Notes: generated by a model from the letters alone, not told the origin. A DNA stretch of 64,000 bases from Apibacter muscae (GCF_007845635.1 NZ_SELG01000031.1:62001-126000); one strand, 5' to 3'. Counted from the first letter of the stretch, positions 44,691 through 54,101 are shown. A program made the numbers and translations.

Positions 44691-46913
44691 TTAGTTGTCT
44701 AAACTTTGAAATGCATCTGATTTTTGAGAATCAGGGGCTTTTTCATTGGTATTCATAATTTTGCAAGCACACACTTTAAATTCAGGAATTTTAGATAGAG
44801 GATCTAAACTTGAAACGGTTAACTGATTGGCAGAATGTTTCCCTCCCCAGTGGTAAGGGATAAATATAGTATCTTCTCTTATCGTATCAACAACATTGGC
44901 AGGCAAAGTCATTTCACCTCTTCGTGTTATTACTTTTGTTAAATATCCATCTTGAATTCCATATTTTGCCGCTAATTTTGGATGGATTTCCATGAGTGGC
45001 TCCGGATACTGATCTACAAGTTTACCAATTCTTCGTGTTTGTGTTCCACTTAAATATTGTGAAACAACTCTACCTGTAGTTAAGATGATTGGGTAATCTT
45101 CATCAATCATTTCTGAAGACTCTTTATAGGTTACTGGGTTAAAATGAGCTTTACCATCCGGAGTTTTAAACTTTAAATCTTCCCAAAGCCTTGGAGTTCC
45201 AGGATGATCTAATGAAGGACAAGGCCAAAATACTCCCATATTTTTTTCTACTTTTTCGTAGGTAATTCCATAGTAATCAGCCGTTCCTCCTTTGGATGCT
45301 ACTCTTAGTTCGTTGAAAATATCCTCTGCATTTTTATAATTAAACTTACTTTCTTCTCCTAATCGTTTGGCCAATTCTTTTAAAATATCACTATCTTTTC
45401 TCGCTTTTCCTGGAGGGGTAATGGCTTGATTAATTCTAACTACTCTTCCTTCGGCTGTTGTTACGGTTCCTTCTTCTTCCTCTTGTAATGAACCTGCCAG
45501 TACTACATCTGCATATCTTGCTGTTTCACTTAAAAAGAAATCTATGGCTACGTAGTATTCTAACTTTTCTAAAGCTTCTCTTACATAATTATTATTGGGT
45601 AGGGATACTAATGGATTAAAGCAAATGGAGATCAACCCTTTAATTTCTCCTCTGTGTATAGCATCAATGATTTCATAGGCACTTAATCCTTTACCGGGCA
45701 AATCTTTTTCTTCAATTCCCCAAACTTCTGAAATGTATTTACGATGTTCTGGATTTTCAATATCTCTATTTCCCGGAAGTTGATCGCATTTGTGTCCATG
45801 TTCTCTTCCTCCTTGTCCGTTTCCTTGCCCTGTTATTGTTGCATAACCACAATAAGGCTTTCCAATTCTACCTGTTGCTAAGACTAGATTTATAACTCCT
45901 AATACATTGTCAACCCCTTTGGTATGATGCTCAATTCCTCTTGCATGTAGAAAAAAGCTAGTTTTTGCTTTCCCCCACATCTCGGCAGCTTTGTATATTT
46001 TAGCTGCTGAAATTCCTGTTATTTCTTCTGCCCATTCTAAAGTATAATCTTTAACTACCTCTATTGCTTCCTTAAAACTACTGGTATGTTTTTCAATAAA
46101 TTCTTGGTCTATCCAATCGTTATCTACCAATATTTTTAACATAGCCCCGTAGAGTGCAGAATCTGTTCCTGGACGTACATCCAAATGTAAATCCGCTGTA
46201 CGTGCGAATGGTACCATTCTTGGATCTACGACAATTAATTTTGCTCCATTATCTCTTGCTTCCCAAAGTGGGTGAGTTAAAACAGGGAAAGTTTCACTTA
46301 CATTGGCTCCTGCTACAATAATAACTTCTGCATGCTTAAGGTCAGACCAATTATTGGAGGCTCTATCCAAACCAAAGGCTTTCTTATTCCCGGTACCAGC
46401 ACTAACCATACAAAGTCTACCATTATAATCCAGATTTTTAGTTTTTAAAGCAACTCGAGCAAATTTACCAACCATGTAACTTTTTTCATTGGTTAGCGAA
46501 ACACCTGATAACATTGCAAATGCATCCTTTCCATATTGGTCTTGAATTCTATTAATCTCCGCTACGGTTTTGCTCATCGCTTCCTCCCATTCGATGGGTT
46601 GAAATCCTACCCCTTCTACCCTTTTCATTGGGGAAAGTATACGATCTGGATGATTATTTTGAAGATACCTTTGTACTCCTTTGGGACATAATCTTCCTTC
46701 GTTAAACGGGAACTCTCTCCAAGGTTCAAATCCTACCACTTTGTTGTCTTTAACCTTTAGTTGTATCCCGCATTGCATACCACAAAAACAACAATGTGTT
46801 TTTACTAATTTATCTGGTTCCTCAACCCCTTTAAATCCTTCTTTAGGTGTATATTGTTTATGTGGACCAAACTCTTCAATAATTTTTTTATCGCTTACCG
46901 GTATTTTAGACAT
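44691..46913 (-). CDS. Molybdopterin oxidoreductase, NarB/NasC-like nitrate reductase catalytic subunit
   Basis: The 740-residue bis-MGD enzyme has an N-terminal 4Fe-4S site ([14 protein letters not shown] near residues 39-52, with a fourth Cys in EGRLCPKGV) and a likely Mo-ligand cysteine in [14 protein letters not shown]. Further MGD regions are [35 protein letters not shown] and [19 protein letters not shown]. No Tat signal is present, so it works in the cytoplasm. [10 protein letters not shown] is typical of assimilatory-type nitrate reductases, yet the gene sits with a cytochrome b-like protein, NarK transporters and a Rieske protein. Nitrate is the probable substrate by context. Confidence 0.85.
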   Translation of the reverse strand: MSKIPVSDKKIIEEFGPHKQYTPKEGFKGVEEPDKLVKTHCCFCGMQCGIQLKVKDNKVVGFEPWREFPFNEGRLCPKGVQRYLQNNHPDRILSPMKRVEGVGFQPIEWEEAMSKTVAEINRIQDQYGKDAFAMLSGVSLTNEKSYMVGKFARVALKTKNLDYNGRLCMVSAGTGNKKAFGLDRASNNWSDLKHAEVIIVAGANVSETFPVLTHPLWEARDNGAKLIVVDPRMVPFARTADLHLDVRPGTDSALYGAMLKILVDNDWIDQEFIEKHTSSFKEAIEVVKDYTLEWAEEITGISAAKIYKAAEMWGKAKTSFFLHARGIEHHTKGVDNVLGVINLVLATGRIGKPYCGYATITGQGNGQGGREHGHKCDQLPGNRDIENPEHRKYISEVWGIEEKDLPGKGLSAYEIIDAIHRGEIKGLISICFNPLVSLPNNNYVREALEKLEYYVAIDFFLSETARYADVVLAGSLQEEEEGTVTTAEGRVVRINQAITPPGKARKDSDILKELAKRLGEESKFNYKNAEDIFNELRVASKGGTADYYGITYEKVEKNMGVFWPCPSLDHPGTPRLWEDLKFKTPDGKAHFNPVTYKESSEMIDEDYPIILTTGRVVSQYLSGTQTRRIGKLVDQYPEPLMEIHPKLAAKYGIQDGYLTKVITRRGEMTLPANVVDTIREDTIFIPYHWGGKHSANQLTVSSLDPLSKIPEFKVCACKIMNTNEKAPDSQKSDAFQSLDN

Positions 46914-46943
46914 TTTCTTTCTTTTACTAATTTATTATTTTTA

Positions 46944-47999
46944 TTATCCAAAAAAACTTCCCGCTTCTTCTCTTGCTTTTAAATGAGCTTTTGCCAACAT
47001 ACATCTTTTTCCTTCGGGGCTATAATCTAAATGACTTTTTCCATTGGATAATTTAAAATTAAAGCCCAACTCTTGGGTTACTGTTTTTAAATCATCAATA
47101 TGCATTTGAGTAGCAAATTCTTCTTCCGTATAAGGACATTTTGCTAAACCATTTTTAATGCCTTCTGTTTTATAAATATTAGCACCTAACTGCGCTGGAC
47201 GTTGAAAAATATGAAAAAATTTCCCAAATGGAATCCACACCAAAAAGAGTATTACAGTAACGGCATGTGTAACAGACATAAACTGATTCGTTTTACCTTC
47301 CAAATATGTATAGTCAAACGTAATTCCTATACCGGTTACCGAGATTGCTATTAGCAACAACAAGGGTAACCAATCTCCATCAAAAGTTTGGGTTGCTATT
47401 AATCCTCCATGAGTCATTCTTCTTTTCATCATCATAATTGAACCTATTATAACCAATACCGAACACCACACCAAAGCATGAAATATAAGAAAGGCTATGA
47501 ATGATCCTAATTGAAAATCCATCATTTTAAAACCAAATAAATGAGCTTCATAGGTAGTAAGTGACCCTGATTCTAAGGTAAAATGTATCCATCCGAAGGT
47601 TAAGGGAAAAGTGATAGCAAAGGCTAACATACACCCGGTTGCTAACAAAAAATGACCGATCCATCTTGTTCTTCCTCTTGGATAAATAAATTTTTGAAAA
47701 AGTATGTTTTGAAAAAACAATCTTAATCCTCTTCCTATATAGGCTACAAAATATTTACTAAAAAGAAATTGCCAGGATCTTTTCCAATACATTTTCGTTG
47801 GAGGTCTTTGCAACCAGATAGAATATCTATAGGTTATGCCAAAGATGGCGAATACCGCTCCAAATAAATATGCGATTAAGGCAGCGTCAAAATTTTGCAA
47901 ATTTCTTGATCCAATAAAAACCATAACAATGGTTAAAATTGAAGCTATTATGGCTTTAAGTAATGCCGATTTGTTTAGGTTTTGAAACAAATGAAACAT
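46944..47999 (-). CDS. Cytochrome b-like membrane subunit of the nitrate reductase cluster
   Basis: The 351-residue protein has about seven membrane helices with histidines that could bind haem: IGHFLLATGC, FLIFHALVWC, SVTHAVTVILF and GKFFHIFQRP. The arrangement resembles NarI-like quinol-oxidising subunits. The C-terminal 75 residues are soluble, with KCPYTEEEF and GKRCMLAKAHL. Position between the transporters and the catalytic subunit supports an electron-input role. Automatic annotations may call it a permease; no transporter motif was seen. Confidence 0.75.
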   Translation of the reverse strand: MFHLFQNLNKSALLKAIIASILTIVMVFIGSRNLQNFDAALIAYLFGAVFAIFGITYRYSIWLQRPPTKMYWKRSWQFLFSKYFVAYIGRGLRLFFQNILFQKFIYPRGRTRWIGHFLLATGCMLAFAITFPLTFGWIHFTLESGSLTTYEAHLFGFKMMDFQLGSFIAFLIFHALVWCSVLVIIGSIMMMKRRMTHGGLIATQTFDGDWLPLLLLIAISVTGIGITFDYTYLEGKTNQFMSVTHAVTVILFLVWIPFGKFFHIFQRPAQLGANIYKTEGIKNGLAKCPYTEEEFATQMHIDDLKTVTQELGFNFKLSNGKSHLDYSPEGKRCMLAKAHLKAREEAGSFFG

Positions 48000-48019
48000 A
48001 ATGTATTTATTTTATTTTA

Positions 48020-49375
48020 TTAACTTGGTCTTTCAGCTCCTTTTCTTTGATAATAATACCAATTCACCCATGTTGCTATCATTGAGAATATTAATACGCC
48101 CCAGAAAAATCCGTTTGCACTTTTTCTTCCTGCTAGTTCTGATGCATGCAGTTCTGAGCCTAGGATCAATGAAAAAATAAAAGGTCCATAGGCTGCAATA
48201 GCCGCAGTCCAACCTATAACTCCTGCTGCATGTACTGCGTTACTTTTAAATATTATAGGAAATTGTCTAAAAGTTCCAGCATTTCCTATGCCTGAGAAGA
48301 AAAATATTGCCAACATCATTGCTAAAAAGCTAGGAAATTGTTCCATGGAAGTCGGTGAAACGGAACCCATAAATATCATAACTCCAATACAAATAATAAA
48401 ACCAACTCCTGTAATGGTTGTTAAGATTGCTCCTCCTACTTTATCTGCAACAAAACCAAAAGCTACACGACTGGCTGAACCGATTAAAGGACCGTAAAAA
48501 GCATATTTTAATGGATCGGGTGCGCCTGGAAAATCGCCGTATAATGATTTTATCATTAGTGGAAATGCTGCAGCTAGGCCTGAAAATGTACCAAAAGTCA
48601 TAAAATAGGTAATGGTACAAAACCAAGTATGTTTTTGTTTAAATATACCCATTTGTTCTTTAAATGATGACTTTAAGGGTATACTTTTTAAGCCGAACCA
48701 ACAAACTATAGTCATTACGATCAACAGAGGTACATATATTAAAGCTGTACTTTGCAAATATATTGGCTTAGATATTACTTCCTGCGTAACTGAATTTGTA
48801 GTTTTTAGTATTTGAGGTGCTCCTACTATGGCTACTCCTAAAAGGGCTGGTGTAAGAAATTGAACAATGCTTACTCCAAAGTTTCCTATTCCTGCTTGAA
48901 TTCCTAAGGCTGTACCTTTTAAACGAGCGGGAAAAAACATGTTGGTTGATGGCATAAAGGAAGAAAAATCTCCTCCGCCAAAACCCATAGTAAATGCGAG
49001 GATAGCAAAAACCCAGAAAGGCGTTGATGGATCCATAACTGCAAATGCAATTCCTACTACGGGTATTAATTTTATTAAGGTTGAAATTGTTATGGTATGT
49101 CTTGTTCCATATATGGGAATTAAAAAGGTATGAACAATTCGTAAAGTTCCAGCAGCTAATCCCGGCAGAGAAGCCAACCAAAATAATTCTTTTTCTGTAA
49201 ATTTAAAACCTACGCCGGTTAATTTAGTTACAATCCCACTCATTAAGTACCATACTATAAAAGATAATGTAAGTGAAATGGTGGTAATTATTAAAGTTCT
49301 CCAAGCAATTTTTTTTCCTTTTAATTCCCAAAAGTTACTGTCTTCAGGGTTCCATTCTTTAAGCCATGTAGCCAT
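48020..49375 (-). CDS. narK: NarK-type nitrate/nitrite transporter (MFS), first of two
   Basis: The 451-residue protein has twelve helices with NarK signatures: FWLASLPGLAAGTLRIVHTFLIPIYGTR (loop and TM2 arginine), AFTMGFGGGDFSSFMPSTNMFFPAR with the nitrate-signature glycines, and GIGNAGTFRQFPIIF in TM11. The conserved arginines support nitrate/nitrite binding. It differs clearly from the next transporter, so the pair may divide nitrate import and nitrite export. The gene is 21 bases upstream of the membrane-subunit gene. Confidence 0.9.
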   Translation of the reverse strand: MATWLKEWNPEDSNFWELKGKKIAWRTLIITTISLTLSFIVWYLMSGIVTKLTGVGFKFTEKELFWLASLPGLAAGTLRIVHTFLIPIYGTRHTITISTLIKLIPVVGIAFAVMDPSTPFWVFAILAFTMGFGGGDFSSFMPSTNMFFPARLKGTALGIQAGIGNFGVSIVQFLTPALLGVAIVGAPQILKTTNSVTQEVISKPIYLQSTALIYVPLLIVMTIVCWFGLKSIPLKSSFKEQMGIFKQKHTWFCTITYFMTFGTFSGLAAAFPLMIKSLYGDFPGAPDPLKYAFYGPLIGSASRVAFGFVADKVGGAILTTITGVGFIICIGVMIFMGSVSPTSMEQFPSFLAMMLAIFFFSGIGNAGTFRQFPIIFKSNAVHAAGVIGWTAAIAAYGPFIFSLILGSELHASELAGRKSANGFFWGVLIFSMIATWVNWYYYQRKGAERPS

Positions 49376-49396
49376 AGTTTTATTCTTTTTGTTTAT

Positions 49397-50878
49397 TTAT
49401 TTTTTTTCAATGTCTTTAAATATTTCAGGCATTTTCTCTTTGTTCATTTTTACTATAACTCTATGCATGCATATTAGACATAGCAGTGAAATTATAAAAA
49501 TAAACATCCATGAACTGGTCCAAAGGCCTGTATAATTTAAAAGATACCCAAAGATAATAGGTCCTATAAAGCCTCCTAATCCTCCAATTAATCCAACCAT
49601 ACCTCCAACCACTCCTACTTCATTAGGAAAATATTCGGGAATATGTTTGTATACAGCAGCTTTTCCTATTCCCCAAGAAATCCCTATGCAAATAACTAAA
49701 GCTAAATACATCCACATATTAGCTTCAAATTTTATTCCAGTTATACCTTTAGCTAATAATTCTTTTTTATTGACCTTTTGATTCTCTTTCACCAAAATTT
49801 CCTGCCATGTGTTTTTTTCTGGTAAAAATCTTGTTTGATCTTTGAGAACTTCTTCCTCTTTATTTTTTACTTTATACTCTTTATTATTTACTAAAATTTT
49901 ATCCTTATCTATGTGTGTAACTGTTCCAGCATTTGTAGATAAAATTCCCTGCCCTTGTGTGTAAATATCCATTTTAGGAAACATGAGAAGAAAACTAAAG
50001 GCTACTGAGGAGCCTAATACCCAGTACATTACTTTTCTTGCCCCATATTTATCGGATAAATATCCACCAAATGCTCTTACCACTCCTGATGGTAAGCTAA
50101 AGAATGATGCAAACATACCTGCCATTACTAAAGTTGTACTATAAACATTCATAAAATTGGGTACTAACCATTGGGAATAGGCCACAAAAAATCCAAAAAC
50201 TAATAAGTAGTAAAGCCCAAAACGCCAAACTCTTCCTTTTTTTAATGGACTTAATAAGCTTGACATTGTCTTAGAACTGCTCTGAGGTTTTTTATTTTTG
50301 GCTAGCAGAATGTATAATATACTTAAAACTATAAGTGTAAATCCATATATAAGTGGTAAAATTTTCCAACCATTCTCCAAGTTATTTTTAGAAAGATAAT
50401 TTAAAAGTGTTGGAGCTAAAAATGTTGTGATTGCTGCTCCCGCATTGCCCATACCGAATATACCTAAGGCTCTCCCTTGCCACTCTTTGGGATACCAAAC
50501 AGAGGTGTATCCTACGCCTACAGCAAAGCTTGTACCTACTATCCCAAATAAAAAGCTTAAGATAGCAAATGCTAAAAAACTTTTAGCCAAAGGTAGTATA
50601 AATAAGGGGATTGAACAAAAAATGAGCAAAATAATAAATACTTTTTTCCCTCCAAATTTATCCGTCATTATCCCTACTGGTAATCTTAACAATGATCCTG
50701 TTAAAACGGGAATTCCTAATAACCAACCTATCTCTACTACTGAAAAGTCAAAAATTCCGTTCTCTACTAAGTAGGTAACTAAAACTCCATTAAGCGTCCA
50801 ACATGCAAAACATATAGTGAAGGCTAAAGTATTTAAAGCTAATATTATATGGGATTGTTTTAAATTTGATTTAGGCAT
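49397..50878 (-). CDS. narK: NarK-type nitrate/nitrite transporter (MFS) with an extracytoplasmic insert
   Basis: The 493-residue protein has twelve helices and NarK features: WLLGIPVLTGSLLRLPVGIMTDKFGG, FGIVGTSFAVGVGYTSVWYP, and GWGIGKAAVYKHIPEYFP-like TM10 text (GISWGIGKAAVYKHIPEYF). Between TM9 and TM10 an insert of about 80 residues contains GTVTHIDKDKILVNNKEYKV and ILVKENQKVNKKELLAKGI. Topology puts it outside the inner membrane. Its beta-rich pattern recalls a lipoyl-like barrel. It follows the Rrf2 gene by 27 bases. Confidence 0.9.
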   Translation of the reverse strand: MPKSNLKQSHIILALNTLAFTICFACWTLNGVLVTYLVENGIFDFSVVEIGWLLGIPVLTGSLLRLPVGIMTDKFGGKKVFIILLIFCSIPLFILPLAKSFLAFAILSFLFGIVGTSFAVGVGYTSVWYPKEWQGRALGIFGMGNAGAAITTFLAPTLLNYLSKNNLENGWKILPLIYGFTLIVLSILYILLAKNKKPQSSSKTMSSLLSPLKKGRVWRFGLYYLLVFGFFVAYSQWLVPNFMNVYSTTLVMAGMFASFFSLPSGVVRAFGGYLSDKYGARKVMYWVLGSSVAFSFLLMFPKMDIYTQGQGILSTNAGTVTHIDKDKILVNNKEYKVKNKEEEVLKDQTRFLPEKNTWQEILVKENQKVNKKELLAKGITGIKFEANMWMYLALVICIGISWGIGKAAVYKHIPEYFPNEVGVVGGMVGLIGGLGGFIGPIIFGYLLNYTGLWTSSWMFIFIISLLCLICMHRVIVKMNKEKMPEIFKDIEKK

Positions 50879-50905
50879 ATGAATGAAAACTTTCTATGTA
50901 ATTAA

Positions 50906-51328
50906 CTATTTTAGTTTTAAATTTTTTAATCGATCTTTTATATCTTTTAAATTAGTTTCTAAAACATCTTTTTTAATCTGTTCTTTAATTTTATAATATT
51001 TATGATGTAGTGGACATGGATCTTCATTGGAGCAATCACTTAAACCAAGGACGCAACGTGTTACAGATTTGCTTCCATCTATAGTAATAACAATGTCTAG
51101 TATTTTAATTTCACTTGAATCTTTTCCTAAAGCAAAACCTCCATTTTTACCTTTCATCGATATTAATAAGCCAACCTTAGCCAATTGTTGCAATATTTTA
51201 GCGGTAAAGGGTTCTGGAGTTTCTAATGCCTGACTAATTTCTTTAACCTGTGAATAATTATCTTTATGATTTTTTGAACTTAGATAAATCATAATTTTTA
51301 TTGCGTACTCACTGGTTTTTGAAAACAT
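50906..51328 (-). CDS. Rrf2-family transcriptional regulator
   Basis: The 140-residue protein is a winged-helix Rrf2 member: FSKTSEYAIKIMIYLS, VKEISQALETPEPFTAKILQQLAKVGL (recognition helix), SMKGKNGGFALGK wing. Cys92, Cys99 and Cys105 (spacing x6, x5) could hold an Fe-S cluster, as in NsrR and IscR, giving nitric oxide or redox sensing. It is the first gene of the nitrate island. Inverted AAGAT-type repeats lie just upstream of its promoter, so self-regulation is likely. Confidence 0.9.
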   Translation of the reverse strand: MFSKTSEYAIKIMIYLSSKNHKDNYSQVKEISQALETPEPFTAKILQQLAKVGLLISMKGKNGGFALGKDSSEIKILDIVITIDGSKSVTRCVLGLSDCSNEDPCPLHHKYYKIKEQIKKDVLETNLKDIKDRLKNLKLK

Positions 51329-51358
51329 TCCCTAATAATTTTTAAACTTAATTACCTG

Positions 51359-51366
51359 CAAATATA
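51359..51366 (-). promoter_or_regulatory. Candidate -7 promoter box for the Rrf2 gene and nitrate island
   Basis: The minus strand reads TATATTTG, an exact TAnnTTTG match, 30 bases upstream of the Rrf2 ATG. The AAGAT-type dyad lies a further 27 bases upstream. Confidence 0.55.
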
Positions 51367-51373
51367 ATTTAAT

Positions 51374-51416
51374 AATCTTAAAAGGATATATTAAGATATT
51401 AAAGTCTTATTATCTT
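51374..51416. promoter_or_regulatory. Candidate Rrf2 operator: overlapping AAGAT-type inverted repeats
   Basis: AAGATATTAA (51393-51402), four bases AGTC, then TTATTATCTT (51407-51416) form a dyad matching at 9 of 10 positions per arm. A second half-site, AATCTTAA (51374-51381), faces TTAAGATA at 51391. AAGAT-type arms resemble NsrR and other Rrf2 sites. Position just upstream of the -7 box would suit activation or repression. Confidence 0.5.
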
Positions 51417-51550
51417 TTGATTAATTTATACTTGTTCTAAATAAAACTTTTGTATTATATATATAATTATTATTTGTGATTATTAAACATCTTTTTAATC
51501 TATAGTATCAATTAAAAGTATGTCATTGATATAATTTTATTGCTTATACA

Positions 51551-51570
51551 TCAATCTTTTAAAAGATTGA
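51551..51570. repeat. Perfect 20-base palindrome
   Basis: TCAATCTTTTAAAAGATTGA is its own reverse complement. It lies between cydB and the Rrf2 gene. Neither side has a T-run, so a protein-binding site is more likely than a terminator. Confidence 0.55.
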
Positions 51571-51749
51571 TTGATGCATTTGAAAATTTATAAAGGTTAT
51601 TTTAGTTTAAATAAACACTATTTTAAAACTTTCTATAATTCAATTTAGAATTAATCTTATTGTCTCAATTTAAATCAAATAAAAAGCAAAGCTATATTAA
51701 TTGATAATTATTTTTTAAAAAATATAACAGTCAAATTAACAGCATTCAA

Positions 51750-52754
51750 TTATCTTTTTTTCTGAAAGGAATAGATCAAATGAAATACTCCTGGTAGTAT
51801 AAAAATACTTCCTAAAATCAATGCCCAAGCCAACATTTTAATAGTTTTGGGTTCATTTTCTCCACTTAATAAAGATAGTGACCCTTGTTTTAATAACACT
51901 AAATCTGGGTAATGACCATAGGTTACTGCCAATAAAATCATAATTACTTGAAAACCGGCTAATATTCTTATAGCAGAATATTTATTTTTATAAATACAAT
52001 AAAAAGCCCCAATGGCTGAAAGGGTGGCAAAAAGCACTGCTGCCCAACCTACTACTCCTCCATATATCCACCTAATCAAAGGTAAATTTTGGTAGCCTGC
52101 GCAGGCAAATACTAGTCCTCCTGAAAGGATTACAGAAATAAGAAATATTTTTACTTTTTTACCTATATATTTTTTTTCTTCTTCGTTCTCAATTTGAGAA
52201 ATTGTATAAGAACAGGCTAAATAACCACAAATACAGCTGGTGAAAACTCCTAAGGCAATTCCAAAGGGTGTTAACCAACTCCAAATGTAAGCTGTTGAAA
52301 ATTCAGTGGCTTCCGTATTTATAGTTCCTGAAACAGTTGCTGCTGCTATTATTCCTAAGAAGAAAGGAGTTATAAAACTTGAATATATAAAAATTTTATT
52401 ATAAACTTTGTGCCAATTGTCTATAACAGCATCGTAATGCCTAAACGTAAAAGCTGTACCTCGTGCAATGATTCCTAATAACATAATTAGTAGTGGAATA
52501 TGTAAATACGTAGATAGGGTAGAATAAATTTGAGGAAATCCCACAAAAAGTATTACTATAACGATTATTAACCACATATGGTTCGCTTCCCAAACCGGCC
52601 CCATTTCACGGTACATAATTTTATGAATTCGTTCTTGGTTCTTTTTATTTGAGAATAGCTCTGCTATACCTACACCAAAATCTGCCCCACCCAATAACAA
52701 ATAAAGGGCTATTGCTGTCCAAAGGAAAAATATAACTACATATAGATCAAACAT
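51750..52754 (-). CDS. cydB: Cytochrome bd ubiquinol oxidase subunit II
   Basis: The 334-residue protein has about eight to nine helices with CydB features: LGGADFGVGIAELFS near residue 23, REMGPVWEANHMWLIIVIVILFVGFP near 48-74 and FRHYDAVIDNWHKVYNKIF. It partners CydA in a high-affinity quinol oxidase for low oxygen. It starts 3 bases after cydA. No cydX was recognised after it. The nitrate island follows on the same strand. Confidence 0.94.
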   Translation of the reverse strand: MFDLYVVIFFLWTAIALYLLLGGADFGVGIAELFSNKKNQERIHKIMYREMGPVWEANHMWLIIVIVILFVGFPQIYSTLSTYLHIPLLIMLLGIIARGTAFTFRHYDAVIDNWHKVYNKIFIYSSFITPFFLGIIAAATVSGTINTEATEFSTAYIWSWLTPFGIALGVFTSCICGYLACSYTISQIENEEEKKYIGKKVKIFLISVILSGGLVFACAGYQNLPLIRWIYGGVVGWAAVLFATLSAIGAFYCIYKNKYSAIRILAGFQVIMILLAVTYGHYPDLVLLKQGSLSLLSGENEPKTIKMLAWALILGSIFILPGVFHLIYSFQKKR

Positions 52755-52757
52755 ATT

Positions 52758-54101
52758 TTATTTATTTGTAGGTTTATGAATAAATTTTGGATCTGTTTCA
52801 TCGTATAAATAGGGCACCATCTTTATCTGTCTATACAACAGAAAAATAACAATTAAAGAAAGTGACATAAAAATAAGAGTGAATAAATAAAAGGTATAAG
52901 CGATTCCAGGCATCGGAGTTACAGCTTCTGAGGTTCGCATTATTTTATATATTATCCATGGTTGCCTACCCACTTCTGTAACCACCCAACCTGCTTCTAA
53001 AGCTATATAGCCTAAAGGTGCTGCCATAACAAATAGCTTAATTAACCATTTTTTTGATAGCCAAGATTTTTTCTTTACTATGGCTAAAAGGTATAAAATT
53101 GATATTATCATTAGTGCTACGCCAAGCATGATCATAATTTGAAAGGCATAGTGAACAATAGCTACCGGAGGTCGGTCTTGTTCCGGAAAATCTAATATTC
53201 CTTTTACTGGTGCATTAAAATCACCATGTGATAAAAAACTTAATAAACCAGGTATTTTTATTGCGTAATCAACTTTATGTTCATTTTCATTTACTATTCC
53301 TCCTAAAATAAAATCTGCATTTTTTTCTGTATGAAAATGCGCTTCCATTGCTGCAAGTTTTTCTGGTTGTCTTTTACTTACATCTTTGGCAGAAATATCT
53401 CCGCTAAGTGGTTGTATTAGGGCAGCTATGGATGCTGAAATAGCGGCAATTTTGAATGCTTTGGTATGAAATACTAAATTTTTCCCTTTTAGGATCATAA
53501 AAGCGTGAACTCCTGCAACAGCAAAGCCTGTAGCAATAAATGCAGCTATTATCATATGCAAGGCCTGAGAAAACCATGCATCATTAAACATGGCTTTTAC
53601 GGGATTTACATTTAGGTATTCACCATTCACAAAATCAAAGCCCGCGGGACTATTCATCCAAGCATTTGCTGCTAGAACTAATATACCGGAAGCTAATCCA
53701 CTTATACCTACCAATAATCCTGTAAACCAATGAAACCATGGATTTAATTTCCCCCAACCATATAGAAAAAAACCTAGAGCAATAGCTTCTACAAAGAATG
53801 CTGTTCCTTCTAGGGAGAAAGGCATACCAAAAATAGATCCGGCATGTTCCATAAATTTGGGCCAAAGTTGCCCAAGTTCAAATGACAGCATGGTTCCTGA
53901 AACAGCTCCGGTAGCAAATAATATTGCTATTCCCTTGCTCCAAGCTTTTGTTAGTCCTTTATAGATTTTGTCTCCGGTTTTTAAGTATTTGCAATGAGCT
54001 ATAGCCATAAAAAATGGCATTACCATACCTACACAAGAGAAAATAATATGAAAACCTAAGGACAATGCCATCTGAGAACGAGCAGCAATAAAATCATCCA
54101 T
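52758..54101 (-). CDS. cydA: Cytochrome bd ubiquinol oxidase subunit I
   Basis: The 447-residue protein has about nine helices. Haem and quinol features are visible: His18 in LGFHIIFSCVGM, the SGTMLSFELGQLWPKFM segment near residue 64, and the Q-loop and GRQPW motif (WVVTEVGRQPWIIYKIMRT) near residue 375. The Q-loop is of the short type. It reduces oxygen to water with quinol at low oxygen. A TAACTTTG box lies 23 bases upstream. Confidence 0.95.
   Translation of the reverse strand: MDDFIAARSQMALSLGFHIIFSCVGMVMPFFMAIAHCKYLKTGDKIYKGLTKAWSKGIAILFATGAVSGTMLSFELGQLWPKFMEHAGSIFGMPFSLEGTAFFVEAIALGFFLYGWGKLNPWFHWFTGLLVGISGLASGILVLAANAWMNSPAGFDFVNGEYLNVNPVKAMFNDAWFSQALHMIIAAFIATGFAVAGVHAFMILKGKNLVFHTKAFKIAAISASIAALIQPLSGDISAKDVSKRQPEKLAAMEAHFHTEKNADFILGGIVNENEHKVDYAIKIPGLLSFLSHGDFNAPVKGILDFPEQDRPPVAIVHYAFQIMIMLGVALMIISILYLLAIVKKKSWLSKKWLIKLFVMAAPLGYIALEAGWVVTEVGRQPWIIYKIMRTSEAVTPMPGIAYTFYLFTLIFMSLSLIVIFLLYRQIKMVPYLYDETDPKFIHKPTNK

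Larger units (their letters stand above)
51329..51749. other. 421-base AT-rich regulatory gap between cydB and the Rrf2 gene
   Basis: No gene is supported. It holds the Rrf2 promoter box (51359-51366), an AAGAT-type dyad (51393-51416), an IR of TATCAAT and ATTGATA (51506-51531) and a perfect 20-base palindrome (51551-51570). No typical terminator for cydB was found. Confidence 0.6.

Noticed and set aside
48768-49181. 137-residue opposite-frame reading within the first narK gene
   Set aside because: It is a shadow of the NarK frame with low-complexity Ser/Asn/Arg text and no family features.
51551-51570. Palindrome as the cydAB terminator
   Set aside because: The stem is AT-rich and lacks a following T-run on the minus strand.
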